Shown: one piece after another, positions 1 to 9,908 of the stretch | Layout: every line of letters begins with the position of its first letter | Numbering within the stretch: position 1 is the first letter of the stretch | Assembly (NCBI GenBank): GCA_963082975.1 | Contig: OY720345.1 | Coordinates: forward strand, 26,730,611-26,794,610 | Reading direction: 5' to 3' | Length of the DNA: 64,000 bases | Source of the DNA: Labia minor | Taxonomy: Eukaryota > Arthropoda > Insecta > Dermaptera > Spongiphoridae | Made by a program: the position numbers and the translations under genes | Notes under the pieces: generated by a model | The model's database searches: none | What the model was told of the DNA's origin: nothing | Seen by the model: the letters and a program-made list of their open reading frames with translations, nothing else

Positions 1-497
1 CATGGGCAATATCTATCTCCAATTACTTTCACTATTTAGTCTCATGTAAGCTACCCTATCACTAATGGACAATGGTTGTTATGGGATTTCTGATCCTTGT
101 AAGCTGATAGTACAAGGTACAGAGATCATCCTACAAGTTAACTAATAATAATCACAAAAGTAGTAAAAATTTAAGAAAATATATCTATAAATTAATTTTA
201 AAAATTAGATAAAAATTAAATTTGTATATTTAAATAATAAAAACAATACCTCCCTTACTATCGTCGGTCGGTAAAAAGAGACTGGAAGGAATATTTAAAT
301 CTTAAATATAGGTATATTTCTTTGAATACTATAATAAGACAGCTTATTTAGCCATGTGTATGTTAAATTTTAAAATTAATGATATTGTTTTAATTAATAA
401 TTACTAAATAATTGAAAATGATTTAAATATTTGCATGTTAATTCATTTAAAATAGAAGAGGAAATATAATTATATAATAAATTTCTCGTATATTTGC
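1..497. other. A+T-rich DNA with one repeat-A terminus
   Basis: No gene is visible. Positions about 241-277 carry the conserved end of dispersed repeat A (core CCTCCCTTACTATCGTCGGT), identical over about 38 bp to the copy at 2958-2994. The remainder is low-complexity A+T sequence with short reading frames that have no recognisable content. Confidence 0.6.
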
Positions 498-1459
498 ATC
501 TAATCAAAAACATACCTGTTAAAAAGGGGGCCAAGTTCCTATCGGCTATTTGTTTGCCTAAAAAAGGGTTCAAATCCATCCCAATGCCAAGTTTAGATGC
601 ACTTTAAAATCAATCATAATCATTTTCATCAACAGCCTGATCCACTGGTAAACATTTGGCATTCCCAAGAATCGCCACCACACCCAGGCACGCCACTTTA
701 TTCGCGTCAACGGTCCATCTGGCCGAAATTCACTTTACCATACACCCAACTTAAAATATGGTATAGTTGTTAAAATACGTAGGTACATGGTTTAAAATAT
801 CTAAAATTATAATACTTAGAAATTTGAACTTGGCAGGTTTTCGTGCTGTACATAACACTCAGTCCCACACCAAGTCCTCCGCCTCCTGCATCCAGGCACA
901 CTACACGCCACTTTATTCACGTCAACGGTCCATCTGGCCGAAATTCACTTTACCATATATTCAACTTAAAATATGGTATAGTTGTTAAAATACGTAGGTA
1001 CTTGGATTAAAATATCTAAAATTATAATACTTAGAAATTTGAACTTAGAAGGTTAATTTATATATTTAAATAATAAATATAATTATACAATTAATCTAGT
1101 GTTATGTACAGCACGAAAACCTGCCAAGTTCAAATTTCTAAGTATTATAATTTTAGATATTTTAAACCATGTACCTACGTATTTTAACAACTATACCATA
1201 TTTTAAGTTGGGTGTATGGTAAAGTGAATTTCGGCCAGATGGACCGTTGACGCGAATAAAGTGGCGTGCCTGGGTGTGGTGGCGATTCTTGGGAATGCCA
1301 AATGTTTACCAGTGGATCAGGCTGTTGATGAAAATGATTATGATTGATTTTAAAGTGCATCTAAACTTGGCATTGGGATGGATTTGAACCCTTTTTTAGG
1401 CAAACAAATAGCCGATAGGAACTTGGCCCCCTTTTTAACAGGTATGTTTTTGATTAGAT
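498..1459. repeat. Perfect 362-bp inverted repeat with 238-bp loop
   Basis: The left arm (498-859) and right arm (1098-1459) are reverse complements with no mismatch or gap that I can find in a base-by-base reading; positions pair as x and 1957-x. The loop 860-1097 contains a diverged direct copy of part of the arm: 907-1053 resembles 692-838, a 215-bp offset. The arms are more G+C-rich than the surroundings. The right arm ends in a good splice-donor-like string (AACAG|GTATGT near 1437-1446). I do not recognise the arm sequence. A transcript would fold into a very long dsRNA hairpin. Recent inverted duplication, gene conversion between arms and a false fold-back in assembly are all possible. 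Confidence 0.9.
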
Positions 1460-1789
1460 TTCAATACTTTTTTTTAAGAAAGCTTCCTATTTTTTCCTTT
1501 TTGTGCGTCCATTCTTAGCCTTTGAAGTAATTTTGTGTTTAAAAAAATTGCAAATTTTTTTAAATTAAAATTATATTTGTTTATATATTAAATATAATAA
1601 TTTTATTTGTTCTTTTATTTTATAGTTCTGAATTTCCAACTTGTATTGAATAATAAATAATTAGAACTATTAATTAATTCATTGAAAATTATATAGAAAC
1701 TGTTAAGTTATAACAATAAAAATAAACAAACTAATTAATTTAAATTATAAAGTAAAATGGTTTAACACTATTATATATATTTATAATTT

Positions 1790-2350
1790 ACACCTAACGC
1801 TACTTGTAAAGGTAAAATGTCACTTCCGGTAGTCAGATCATGATGAACTTTGGTATCTGAATTTTTTTCATATTTTTAAATCTATATACAAAATATGAAG
1901 CAAATATCTCGAAGCAAACTGGTACTTTACTTGAAAGGTAAACGCAACCAGTGTAGGTAAAGTACCACTTCCGGTTAACCGATTTTGACGAAATTTTAAA
2001 AGAAATCTACAAACTGTGAATAATATCGGTGTACCAAATTTCGAAGTCCTAGCTTGATTAGTTTCTGACAAAACCAATGAATTCGTTTGAATTCGTTAAA
2101 ATCGCATTGAAATTCGATTATAACAACTCAAGCTTGACCGATTTCTTAAATTTCATAATTTTTTGTTAACCTACTTATAACACACGACCTGTATGCCAAA
2201 TTTCATAGCGCTAGGACAATTGGAAATACCCTAAGAATTTTGTTGACCAATCAGTGAATCAGTTCCAAAATAAGCTATTTTCACAGGGTCATATTTCAGG
2301 ATCTACTGAAGCTATAACTATGAAATTTGGCATACTGCTTTAGTTCTAGT
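1790..2350. repeat. Degenerate interspersed repeat with 'cacttccggt' motifs
   Basis: Two blocks contain CACTTCCGGT (about 1821 and 1968), followed by phrases of the type 'accaaatttcgaag' and 'gccaaatttcatagc' that recur near 22806-22880. Such tracts are typical of LINE or SINE 3' regions in arthropods. No coding content is seen. Boundaries are approximate. Confidence 0.45.
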
Positions 2351-2843
2351 ATATGACTACGTAGATAAAATTTTATCTTTGTACTTGCAATAGGCACTGA
2401 GATACAGGGGGGTCAAAAGTGACTCCAAACCATTCGTGTAAATATACTTACGGCATGCGCGCGGCTTGCTGGAACTTGGCCGGCGCACTGCCGTGCGCAT
2501 AGATATAATAAGATATTTTGACCTACAAATAAAGCGGTAAAAAATCAACAATAAATAAATACCATCTAATTCGAATTTATATAAATAATATACAACTTAT
2601 TATACTAGCAAAATACATATATATATACGTATGTACACCTATATCCTGCTAAGGATTTTATTAGAATTCACACACTTGCATCCCAACAAATTCTTTTTTA
2701 ATTGATATTGAATTAATTATTTTTAGTATTTGAAATATTTTAAATTTTTTATAAAATTACAAATATTTATTTTAGCAATATTTTAAAATCAAATTACGAA
2801 ATATATCATTCGTTTCCCTCACAAAAAAAATAAGTTGACCTGT

Positions 2844-2857
2844 GGGGGGGGGGGGGG
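2844..2857 (+). repeat. G14 homopolymer
   Basis: Fourteen consecutive G residues replace the short GGCC tract found at the same point in the other repeat-A copies (20534, 44590). This is exceptional in such A+T-rich DNA and may be a sequencing or polymerase-slippage product. Confidence 0.9.
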
Positions 2858-2957
2858 CAGGCACAGAACCGACCGACAGTTTGATATATTAGGTCGAGTC
2901 ATAAATAACTTCCGTTTCTTATTCATACATTTATTTTTCGATAACACAAAAACAAAT

Positions 2958-2994
2958 AAAAACAATACCTCCCTTACTATCGTCGGTCGGTAAT
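2958..2994 (+). repeat. Repeat-A terminus embedded in the mariner
   Basis: A ~38-bp block (core CCTCCCTTACTATCGTCGGT) identical to 241-277 lies exactly where the transposase reading frame is cut off. It therefore marks the deletion or insertion junction inside the mariner element. Confidence 0.8.
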
Positions 2995-3294
2995 TAATCT
3001 AAAATGTATTCTAACAGTTGATTGGGATGTATTGAGCTTCTGTGATAACTCTAGTTGACTGGCGTGGATTTTCTTCCAAAACTGACTTCAAAACATCGTC
3101 ATCAAAGTCAGAAGGACGACCCATCCTTGGCTCGTCTTTTAAGGTCATGTCTCCAGAACGGAATTTTACAAACCAATTTCTTACTGCCCGAACAGTTATC
3201 ACTCCTTCACCATATACACTGCAAAGTTTTCGAGCTTGCCTTGTTTAAATTCCCAAAGCATCACATGTCGAAAGTGTATTTTTTGATTATCCAT
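2995..3294 (-). pseudogene. Mariner transposase N-terminal fragment
   Basis: Reading leftwards on the minus strand from the ATG at 3294, the frames spell a mariner N-terminus: a start resembling the 'QKIHFRHVMLWEF' helix, then RAVRNWFVKFRSGDMTLKDE and GRPSDFDDDVLKSVLEENPR, followed after a one-base shift by an LSQKLNTSQSTV helix. These are the two helix-turn-helix units that bind the terminal repeats. At least two frame breaks are present, a few codons are missing near residue 20, and the whole DDD catalytic domain is absent because repeat-A sequence follows directly. It is non-functional. Confidence 0.88.
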
Positions 3295-3712
3295 TTTAAA
3301 GGTATAAATAAAAAAATATTTACGTGCGCACCGAAACGAGGTTGTCTAGAGACTGACCAGTTTATACTTGCTAAGCGAAAACAAAAATCCCTTATCAAGG
3401 GGAATCTCATTGTGTACAAACAATACCAAAAGAAGCACACTACTTAGGCGGAAGTTATTTATGACTCGACCTAATAAATTAATTTCCAGCTACAGAAACA
3501 ATTTCAAATAATTTTAATATATCTATTAATGCAATAAAAACAGATATGGATATAACATAAATATTTTTAACTTTATTTTAAATATAATATATAATGAGGC
3601 GCTGGCTGTGACGTCATATAATTTTATATTAAGAAAAAACTAATGCAGATGATTTTTCCCGAGGATAAAACCAATACAAAGTTCGTGGAGATATATAAAA
3701 AAATCTTATGTA

Positions 3713-4638
3713 CAATTATAAATGAAAAAATATCATATATTACATATGAATATATGAACAATTATAAATAAAGATACTTTAAATATTATTTCTTAAAAGA
3801 AGATAATTGATTGATATTTTCTATTTACAAATATGGCTTAGTAGTATATAATTTATATCGTAATCTAAAATTGTTCTTATTTGAATGGAAAATGTAAATA
3901 TATACATATTATCTTTCTGTCTTTCTAATCTTGAAAATTATTATCGAGATAGAAATGGTGAGTTGTCTCTTTAGTACATGATTAAACTTAAATAATAATA
4001 GAATAATTTATATTATATATATTATTTTATATTAAAAGAGTATATATGGTAATATAATTTCATAATTTATATTATTAACCGAAATAATCCTTGGTCGAAA
4101 CAATCATTAAGCTATTCCTACTTTGACAAATATAAAACTGAAGCCTTCTAAGTATAATAAGATATATTTTATAGTTCATCGAGTAAATTTGAAATAGAAA
4201 TAGAGTTATTTTAATTAATTTGCATCATTTTATAGAAAACACATTTTTGATGTCTCATTCTTAGAAAACTCATTTAATAAATGTAATAAATAATTAAAAA
4301 ATTGTATAATTTTAAAATTTAAAGAAAGTATAAATTTGTTAAAAAAATGAAGCGATAAGTGCATTACATTCTAAATAATTTTATAATAATATTTAAATAA
4401 TAAAAATCAATAAAATATAAAAATTTATTCAAAGGTAAAATAATAAATTTATTCAATAAATAATTTTCATATTTATATATGTACTATTATTAATTATAGT
4501 TCTTGTTTATTTCTATTCCAAATTATTCTAAATTACTCCAATATTGTTAAAAACTCATTAATATTCATTATATATAAAATACACTTAATTAAACGTAATT
4601 TCGAACAGAATAAGAGTGGGGTGGAACACATATATATA
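3713..4638. other. A+T-rich DNA, no gene seen
   Basis: Low-complexity sequence with no coding, RNA or transposon signature that I can support, directly upstream of the tRNA gene. Confidence 0.5.
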
Positions 4639-4720
4639 GCAGTCGTGGCCGAGTGGTTAAGGCGTCTGACTAGAAATCAGATTCCCTCTGGGAGCGTAGG
4701 TTCGAATCCTACCGACTGCG
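4639..4720 (+). tRNA. tRNA-Ser (anticodon AGA)
   Basis: An 82-nt sequence folds as a type II (long variable arm) tRNA. Acceptor stem GCAGTCG pairs with CGACTGC, with discriminator G at 4720. The A box is TGGCCGAGTGG. The anticodon stem TCTGA/TCAGA encloses CTAGAAA, with AGA at 4672-4674. An extra arm CCCTCTGGGAG and B box GGTTCGAATCC follow. CCA is not encoded, as expected for a eukaryote, and a T-run (from 4725) ends transcription by RNA polymerase III. There is no intron. It reads UCU and, through inosine, other UCN codons. The 3' end of this tRNA matches the primer site of the LTR element at 36798-42579 with one mismatch. Confidence 0.97.
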
Positions 4721-4724
4721 ATCT

Positions 4725-4736
4725 ATTTTTTTTTTC
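4725..4736 (+). terminator. RNA polymerase III T-run terminator
   Basis: A run of more than ten T residues (one A near its start) begins five bases after the tRNA-Ser 3' end. Confidence 0.85.
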
Positions 4737-5469
4737 TTTATTGTACTTTAACAAAATTTAATCATTTATAAAAGTGAGTGCTGTGCAACTCATTTAATTT
4801 TTATATTTATATATCATAAAAGATATTTAATTTAATAAAAAAAATAATAATAAAAAAAATCTGGTTGCTATTCTATATATAAATATAAATTAGTAGATAT
4901 AAGTGAAATTTAATTAATTTAATTTTCTTTTATATAAATCCATAACAACTAATGAATTACCAGAGAGAAATTATCCATCCAGGATGTAAATAATTTAAAA
5001 TTTATTTTTTGTTTAATATTTGAGAAATTAAATTGTCTTATATTGAAAATAATAATAAATTCTGATATTATTAATTAGTTCTAATAATTATTATGATAAA
5101 TAATTAAGTTAAAATTTAATTTTGTTTTTTGAAAGTTTAATTTCTGATTAAGTAGATAAACTAAAAATATTTTTTCCCTTTTTTTTTTTTTTTTTTTTTT
5201 TTTTATTTTATTAAGATAAAAAAAACCTCACCTCTTACTTTTCAAAAAGTTATTTCACATGGTCAGCAAATGTATGATCTTGCAAACCTCTCAAATTCGT
5301 TGTTAATTCGTAGATTTCGTAATTGCACAGTATTAAAAATTTAAATAAATATTTTTATAAAAATATTAGAAATAAGTAAAATAATATCTTGTAAGTATAA
5401 TAATAAATTCTTACACGAATCAAAAGTCGTATTTGTAAATATATGTAATAAATTATATGATGGATACTT
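4737..5469. other. A+T-rich DNA with a long poly-T tract
   Basis: No gene is seen. A T-tract of more than 25 bases lies near 5178-5204 and could be the poly(A) tail of a minus-strand retroposed copy, but no matching body was recognised next to it. Confidence 0.45.
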
Positions 5470-6036
5470 ATGAATTATAATGTAATTCTTTTAATAATAA
5501 TAACTGGAAATGTCATCGTTGATGGGTATGCCAATCAGGCTAGATTAACTGGTGAATATCTCAACTTAGCTTTCCCTGTCTCGGACATTATGCCCTTTAT
5601 TAAAGAAGAAATATATAAAAAATGGCAACTTGATTGGAACCAATCATCAAAGACGAAAGGTAGTCATTTTCATTCATTGATGCCATTTATATATAGAAGA
5701 CCATGGTTTCACAATACAAACATTTATAGGAAAATTATTACTTTAATTCTAAGATTAAGATTCAATCATGCTACCACCCCACATAAACTTTATCTATTTA
5801 ACTTAAGAGAACATCCATTTTGTGATTGTAATAATGAAATAGTGGCAGATATAAATCATTTATTTTTGGGATGTAAAAAAAATAAAAAAGCAATTGACTC
5901 CCTTTATATAGATATTAAAAGTATAATTCAACTCCCTATAAACATCACTTGTATTCTATCTTATTTACAAAATAACTTTGAGTCTTTTAAAAAAATTTTT
6001 CTTAAATTCATTATTAAATCTAATATATTTATATAA
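5470..6036 (+). pseudogene. 3' end of an I/Jockey-type LINE ORF2
   Basis: The 188-residue frame is the C-terminal part of a LINE polyprotein. Residues ~14-30 (GNVIVDGYANQAR) resemble the end of an RNase H domain. The following region ends in a cysteine-histidine motif, CDCNNEIVADINHLFLGC (C-x-C ... H-x4-C), typical of the tail of I, R1 and LOA elements. Endonuclease and reverse transcriptase are missing, so the copy is 5'-truncated, the usual outcome of target-primed reverse transcription. The first methionine is simply the first in-frame ATG, not a natural start. The remaining frame is uninterrupted, so the insertion is fairly young. The exact clade is uncertain. Confidence 0.75.
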
Positions 6037-6243
6037 TATAATGTTATATTTTATTTAATAACTTAATGTTACTCTATATTGTCATATATTTAAGTATTTA
6101 AACATCATGTAATGTAATGACCAAATGGGTTAGTTCCCGAGGTCAATATTTTTCATTTGTTGTCTTTTTTGTTCTTCTGTTCTCTTGTTATTAAATAAAT
6201 AAAAAAATTTGTTTATTTATTTAAGTAAAAAAAAAAAAAAAAA
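6037..6243 (+). other. LINE 3' UTR with poly(A) tail
   Basis: After the LINE stop codon come about 190 bases ending in AAATAAATAAAA-type signals and an A-run at about 6228-6243. This marks the 3' insertion end of the LINE copy at 5470. Confidence 0.65.
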
Positions 6244-6653
6244 TTAGAAAAAAAACAAAAATATTTTTTCTTAATTAATTAACATATTTTAATTATTATA
6301 CTATTTTATATTACCTATAGTTTGTCGTTTCCGAACTGGAAATATTTTATTGTTTTGATATTTTTAATATTATATTTTACAACAAAAAAATAGACAGGAT
6401 ATGAACTTATTTGTTATCAAGTCAGTAAGATAGAAAAGAAATTGATTCTGAAATAAATAAAAAATAGATTTCAATTTCTTTTCTTCTTTTTATTAATTTT
6501 ATTTTTATTTATTTATTTAATTTTTTTCTTTACTATTTATGGGATAATTTTGGAAAATTTTATATTAATAAATTAGAAATAAAATAGTTAGATATAGATT
6601 TAGAAGTTTTCTTTGAAAAGGGACCATCAAAAACATAATGATATTATGTTATA

Positions 6654-6690
6654 TGAGGGCAGGTCAATAAGTCCGTGACTTTTGGAATGA
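6654..6690 (+). repeat. Solo left terminus of a mariner (family M1)
   Basis: TGAGGGCAGGTCAATAAGTC follows a TA at 6652-6653 and matches the terminal repeat at 7004 and the inverse at 7528. No partner for this end is needed by the inner element 7004-7528, so this is either an older outer copy or a truncated neighbour. Confidence 0.7.
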
Positions 6691-7003
6691 AACATAGGTT
6701 TTTGGATATAGGAATCACATACTCGCGTTAAGAGATTCGGATCATCTCCCTCTTTCTTTTTTATTCATTCAATGAAATGAAAAAATGTAAATGAGATGAA
6801 TGTATGGAAAATCAAAAGCGTTCGAGTTGCAATGCACTAGATAGGAGAAGAGAAATTGTCAGACGTTTCAAAAAGACTTAACAAATTTACAATTTAATAA
6901 AAGCAATCTATATTTAAAAAAAAATTACATTTTAGTAGATATGAAATGATTATCTTCTTATACCTTTTATCACAATAAGAATAATTCTTTAAATGGCTTG
7001 TTA

Positions 7004-7528
7004 AGAGGGTAGGTCAAAAAGTCCGTGACTTTTTTAAATGAAACGCAGGTTTTTTGATAAAAAATTATTTCATTTTTCAACGAAATCTCCTTTGAGCTAT
7101 ATACACTTCGTACAACGTTTCTCCAATTTTTTTATTCCTTCAAAAAATAAGATTTGTCGAGGACATCAAAATATATTTGTTTGTGAAATGATTTTATCGT
7201 TGGTGTCAAATCTTCAGGTTTGGCAACAAGAAATAATCATTTGAGGCTAAATCCGGAAAATAGAGCGCATGAGGGAGCAATTCGTTAACCAATTCATGGA
7301 TTGTCATGTAAATTCACTTTTTTCTTTTTCTTCTCAATAACGAGGTAGTCTGCTAACACAATGGATGTTATACAAAAACTTAAAGACCCAACTGGTTTAA
7401 ATTTCGAAATTTAGCTTAAATTTAGAATATTTCGTCAGCTGATAGTTGTCTGTTGTCAGGAGCAGTGTTGCCATTTCATTTAAGAGACGAGAAATTCAAA
7501 AAGTCACGGACTTATTGACCTGCCCTCG
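7004..7528 (-). mobile_element. Mariner deletion derivative M1a (525 bp)
   Basis: Terminal repeats (AGAGGGTAGGTCAAAAAGTC on the left; reverse of CGAGGGCAGGTCAATAAGTC on the right) are flanked by TA at 7002-7003 and 7529-7530. The minus strand carries degenerate C-terminal mariner transposase sequence. The equivalent region of relatives encodes the SPDLAPSDYFLF motif with the third catalytic Asp, and a tail of the type YIELK-DYVEK. The N-terminus and the first two Asp motifs are missing. Copies of the same deletion type lie at 18964, 28777 and 59886. Confidence 0.85.
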
Positions 7529-7530
7529 TA

Positions 7531-8874
7531 TAAATAATACTGCATATACTTAATGATGTAGTAATGTAACAGATATAGTTTTTAACTAAAATTAACATGC
7601 AGTGATTTAAAATAAATATTTATCTAGTTAAAATTCAAAATAATGTATTAAACTAACGACAAATAGAGCCAAAGGGATTGAACAACAAATTGTATATTAA
7701 AAATGATCTATTATGGTAGAAATAGTAGTAAAGTTTAATAATAATATGATTATTTGTTTCTTTAAAATTTAGATCATATAAAAACATACTTTTATATGTA
7801 AAATTTCATAAGAAATCTTTACAAATCTTAGAATAGTTAATTTTAAGTAAAAATTATATTAATGAAATAAAACTATAATATCTATATCTTTGAATTAAAA
7901 AAAAATCGTTAAAGTAGTTTTCTATAATATCTAAAAAGCATTTAATGATTATACTGATACTTAACTTTTTATGCCTAAAGTTATTTCTTTTGTCTGATTA
8001 AAAGTTACAATTATTGGAATTTAAAAAAAATATTTTACTTCACAAGTATTCTTCAAATTCTTTGGACAGTTTATGTTAATTAGATTAATAATAGATATAG
8101 ATATCAATAAGTTAGAAATAAATAAATATAGGGAGGTATATGACCAAATTGTAATGCTAGGAACCAACGGGAAACATTATACAAGTTGTGTCTGTTTTCC
8201 TCTACTAAGGAAGGAAACCTCTAGTTAGGAAAACTTTGTTTCATCCGCCACGTTGACGTGACTGTCATACTTTAACTCCATTTCCTAATATAATATAATA
8301 TTACAACGTTCACACATATGGCGAATTGAATTCACACATAAAAATCAACAAAAATTGATTTGTTCAAACATTTACCCTCGATCATCTCCCCCTTTCCCCT
8401 TATATTACATTTTCACTCCTTACTCATTTGATAATTTTGATTGGAAGTGTATTTATTTTATTTTATGGTAATTTTGGGGGATGTTAAATATTCAATTGGT
8501 ATTAATATGTTAAATAATGTTTTGTTTGGTTATTGAAGTTATTTTAGTTGAACAATTGTACATTCTGAAGGGAGAATTAGATGTTTTCCCTTCTCCTTCC
8601 TTTTCTTTCTCTCTCATTCACGTCTTGACGTATACCCTCCGGGGTGGTGCCAAAGACAGACGATTGTCTACTAACCTGATTACTTTGCGACAAAATCAGC
8701 CCCAAGGGTACATAGATACGCACCACTGAATATTCCCCATTTTGTAGAAGCAAAAAAAAAAAAAAAACTTCGAACCAACGTCCTTTAAAATAATCAATGG
8801 CGTTAGGAAATAGGAATTTATTTGTAAATTTAATCAATATAACAGGAAAAAAAATAAATCGTAGAACTTAAATC
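7531..8874. other. A+T-rich DNA, no gene seen
   Basis: The first ~35 bases (to 7565) match the right flank of the mariner copy at 19293. Around 8600-8730 there is a more G+C-rich block that on the minus strand starts CAGTGGTGCGTATC, reminiscent of a hAT terminus, but no partner end or target duplication was found. No coding gene can be supported. Confidence 0.45.
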
Positions 8875-8882
8875 ATATAACA
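8875..8882 (+). repeat. hAT target-site duplication, left
   Basis: ATATAACA, repeated exactly at 12156-12163. Confidence 0.95.
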
Positions 8883-9587
8883 CAGTGGTTCTTAAACTGT
8901 GGTCCGCGGACCCCTGGGGGTCCGCGAAGCCTTTACTGGGGGTCCGCGGTCCTCGGAAAAAAATCATCGTAAAAATATATACATATATAAATATTTAAAG
9001 TTCATTGTTTAACTATATCCTCCTAGAGAATTACGGCTATAATTTAATACTATTAATAATACTATTTTATTTTATTAAATTGATAATTATGTCAATTAAT
9101 TTTTTGTGAATAAATAAACATATATAAAAAACTATATATAAAATTTGAATTTTCATCCATTCATTCATTTAAAATCATTTTTCGATTGTTCCTTTAAAAT
9201 AACCCCTCTTAGGGGCTCGGAAGGGGAGGCATATAAGGGAATTTTCTTTCACTTTGTTATTGGGGAAAACCAGGGGAGGGGACAGTCTTACCCGGAAAAA
9301 CCCAAATTGTCAGCGTCCACTCTGGGGTTTTAAACAGTTTTAAAGCAAATGTTAATTATAAGTTCATTTCTCAACGAGTTGTATCTTTAAATTATTTTTA
9401 TTAATTTAATTAATTATAATTAAATTATAGCTAATAATAGTTTATTATAGCTAATAATTTTTTTTAATTTTTAGTGTAATTTGCATGATCATTATTTTAT
9501 AAAAACACTAAACACATTTTGCAATTTCCCAGAAAGGCTGTTTTTGAGAGTAAGTATAAGTTAGTTTTATGAATAAAAAATATTTAT

Positions 9588-9681
9588 TTTAATAATATTT
9601 TAGAATCAAATTACGAAATTAATAATATTTTAGAATCAAATTACGAAATTAATAATATTTTAGAATCAAATTACGAAATAT
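9588..9681 (+). repeat. Tandem repeat, ~30-bp unit x3
   Basis: Three near-identical copies of a 30-bp unit (AATAATATTTTAGAATCAAA + 10 bases) lie in the 5' region of the hAT element. A similar single unit is at 2770-2803 outside the element. Confidence 0.9.
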
Positions 9682-9696
9682 ATTTATTATATAAAT

Positions 9697-9835
9697 TAAT
9701 ATTCATTTAAAATGATATTAAATCATTTATTTAAAATGATTTAAAACATTTATTAAAATGATTTAAAACATTCATTTAAAATGATATTAAAACATTCATT
9801 TAAAATCATATTAAAACATAGCTAGTAAATAATAA
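9697..9835 (+). repeat. Tandem 'attcatttaaaatgat' array
   Basis: Five to six imperfect copies of a ~23-bp unit containing CATTTAAAATGATATTAAAA directly upstream of the hAT transposase gene. Subterminal repeats in hAT elements often serve as transposase binding sites; here that is only a possibility. Confidence 0.75.
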
Positions 9836-9908
9836 TTCGTTATATTTATATTATATTTATATTATATTTATATTATTGTAGTTCAATGTTAATAAATTAC
9901 TCCATAAA

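Larger units (their letters stand above)
2889..3474 (-). mobile_element. Internally deleted mariner element (586 bp)
   Basis: The terminal inverted repeats begin TTAGGTCGAGTCATAAATAA at both ends (about 26 bp, identical) and are flanked by TA duplications at 2887-2888 and 3475-3476, the signature of Tc1/mariner. The element sits inside a repeat-A copy. Joining the flanks across one TA gives the uninterrupted repeat seen at 44600-44640, so the empty site is known from within the window. It keeps only the N-terminal third of a transposase, on the minus strand, and cannot move without help. Confidence 0.92.
2826..3712 (+). repeat. Dispersed repeat A copy, split by a mariner insertion
   Basis: The left part (about 2826-2888: AAGTTGACCTGTGG, a G14 run, then the GAACCGACCGAC block) and the right part (3475-3712, starting TAAATTAATTTCCAGCTACA) are contiguous in the copy at 44573-44935 but are interrupted here by the mariner element at 2889-3474. 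The right part continues through a TGACGTCATATAATTTT block and 'cccgaggataaaaccaatac'. Other partial copies lie at 20365-20575, 23008-23056, 61308-61375 and at the right edge (63930-64000, reverse). Confidence 0.75.

Noticed and set aside
767..988. 73-codon plus-strand frame
   Set aside because: It spans the left arm and loop of the inverted repeat, has no recognisable residues, and is short; chance frame.
8577..8837. 86-codon minus-strand frame in a more complex block
   Set aside because: Contains a run of Phe from a poly-A tract, no family resemblance, no splice or promoter context; could be a hAT end remnant but no partner was found.
9588..9835. CRISPR array
   Set aside because: Regularly repeated units without unique spacers, inside a eukaryotic transposon; simple tandem repeats.
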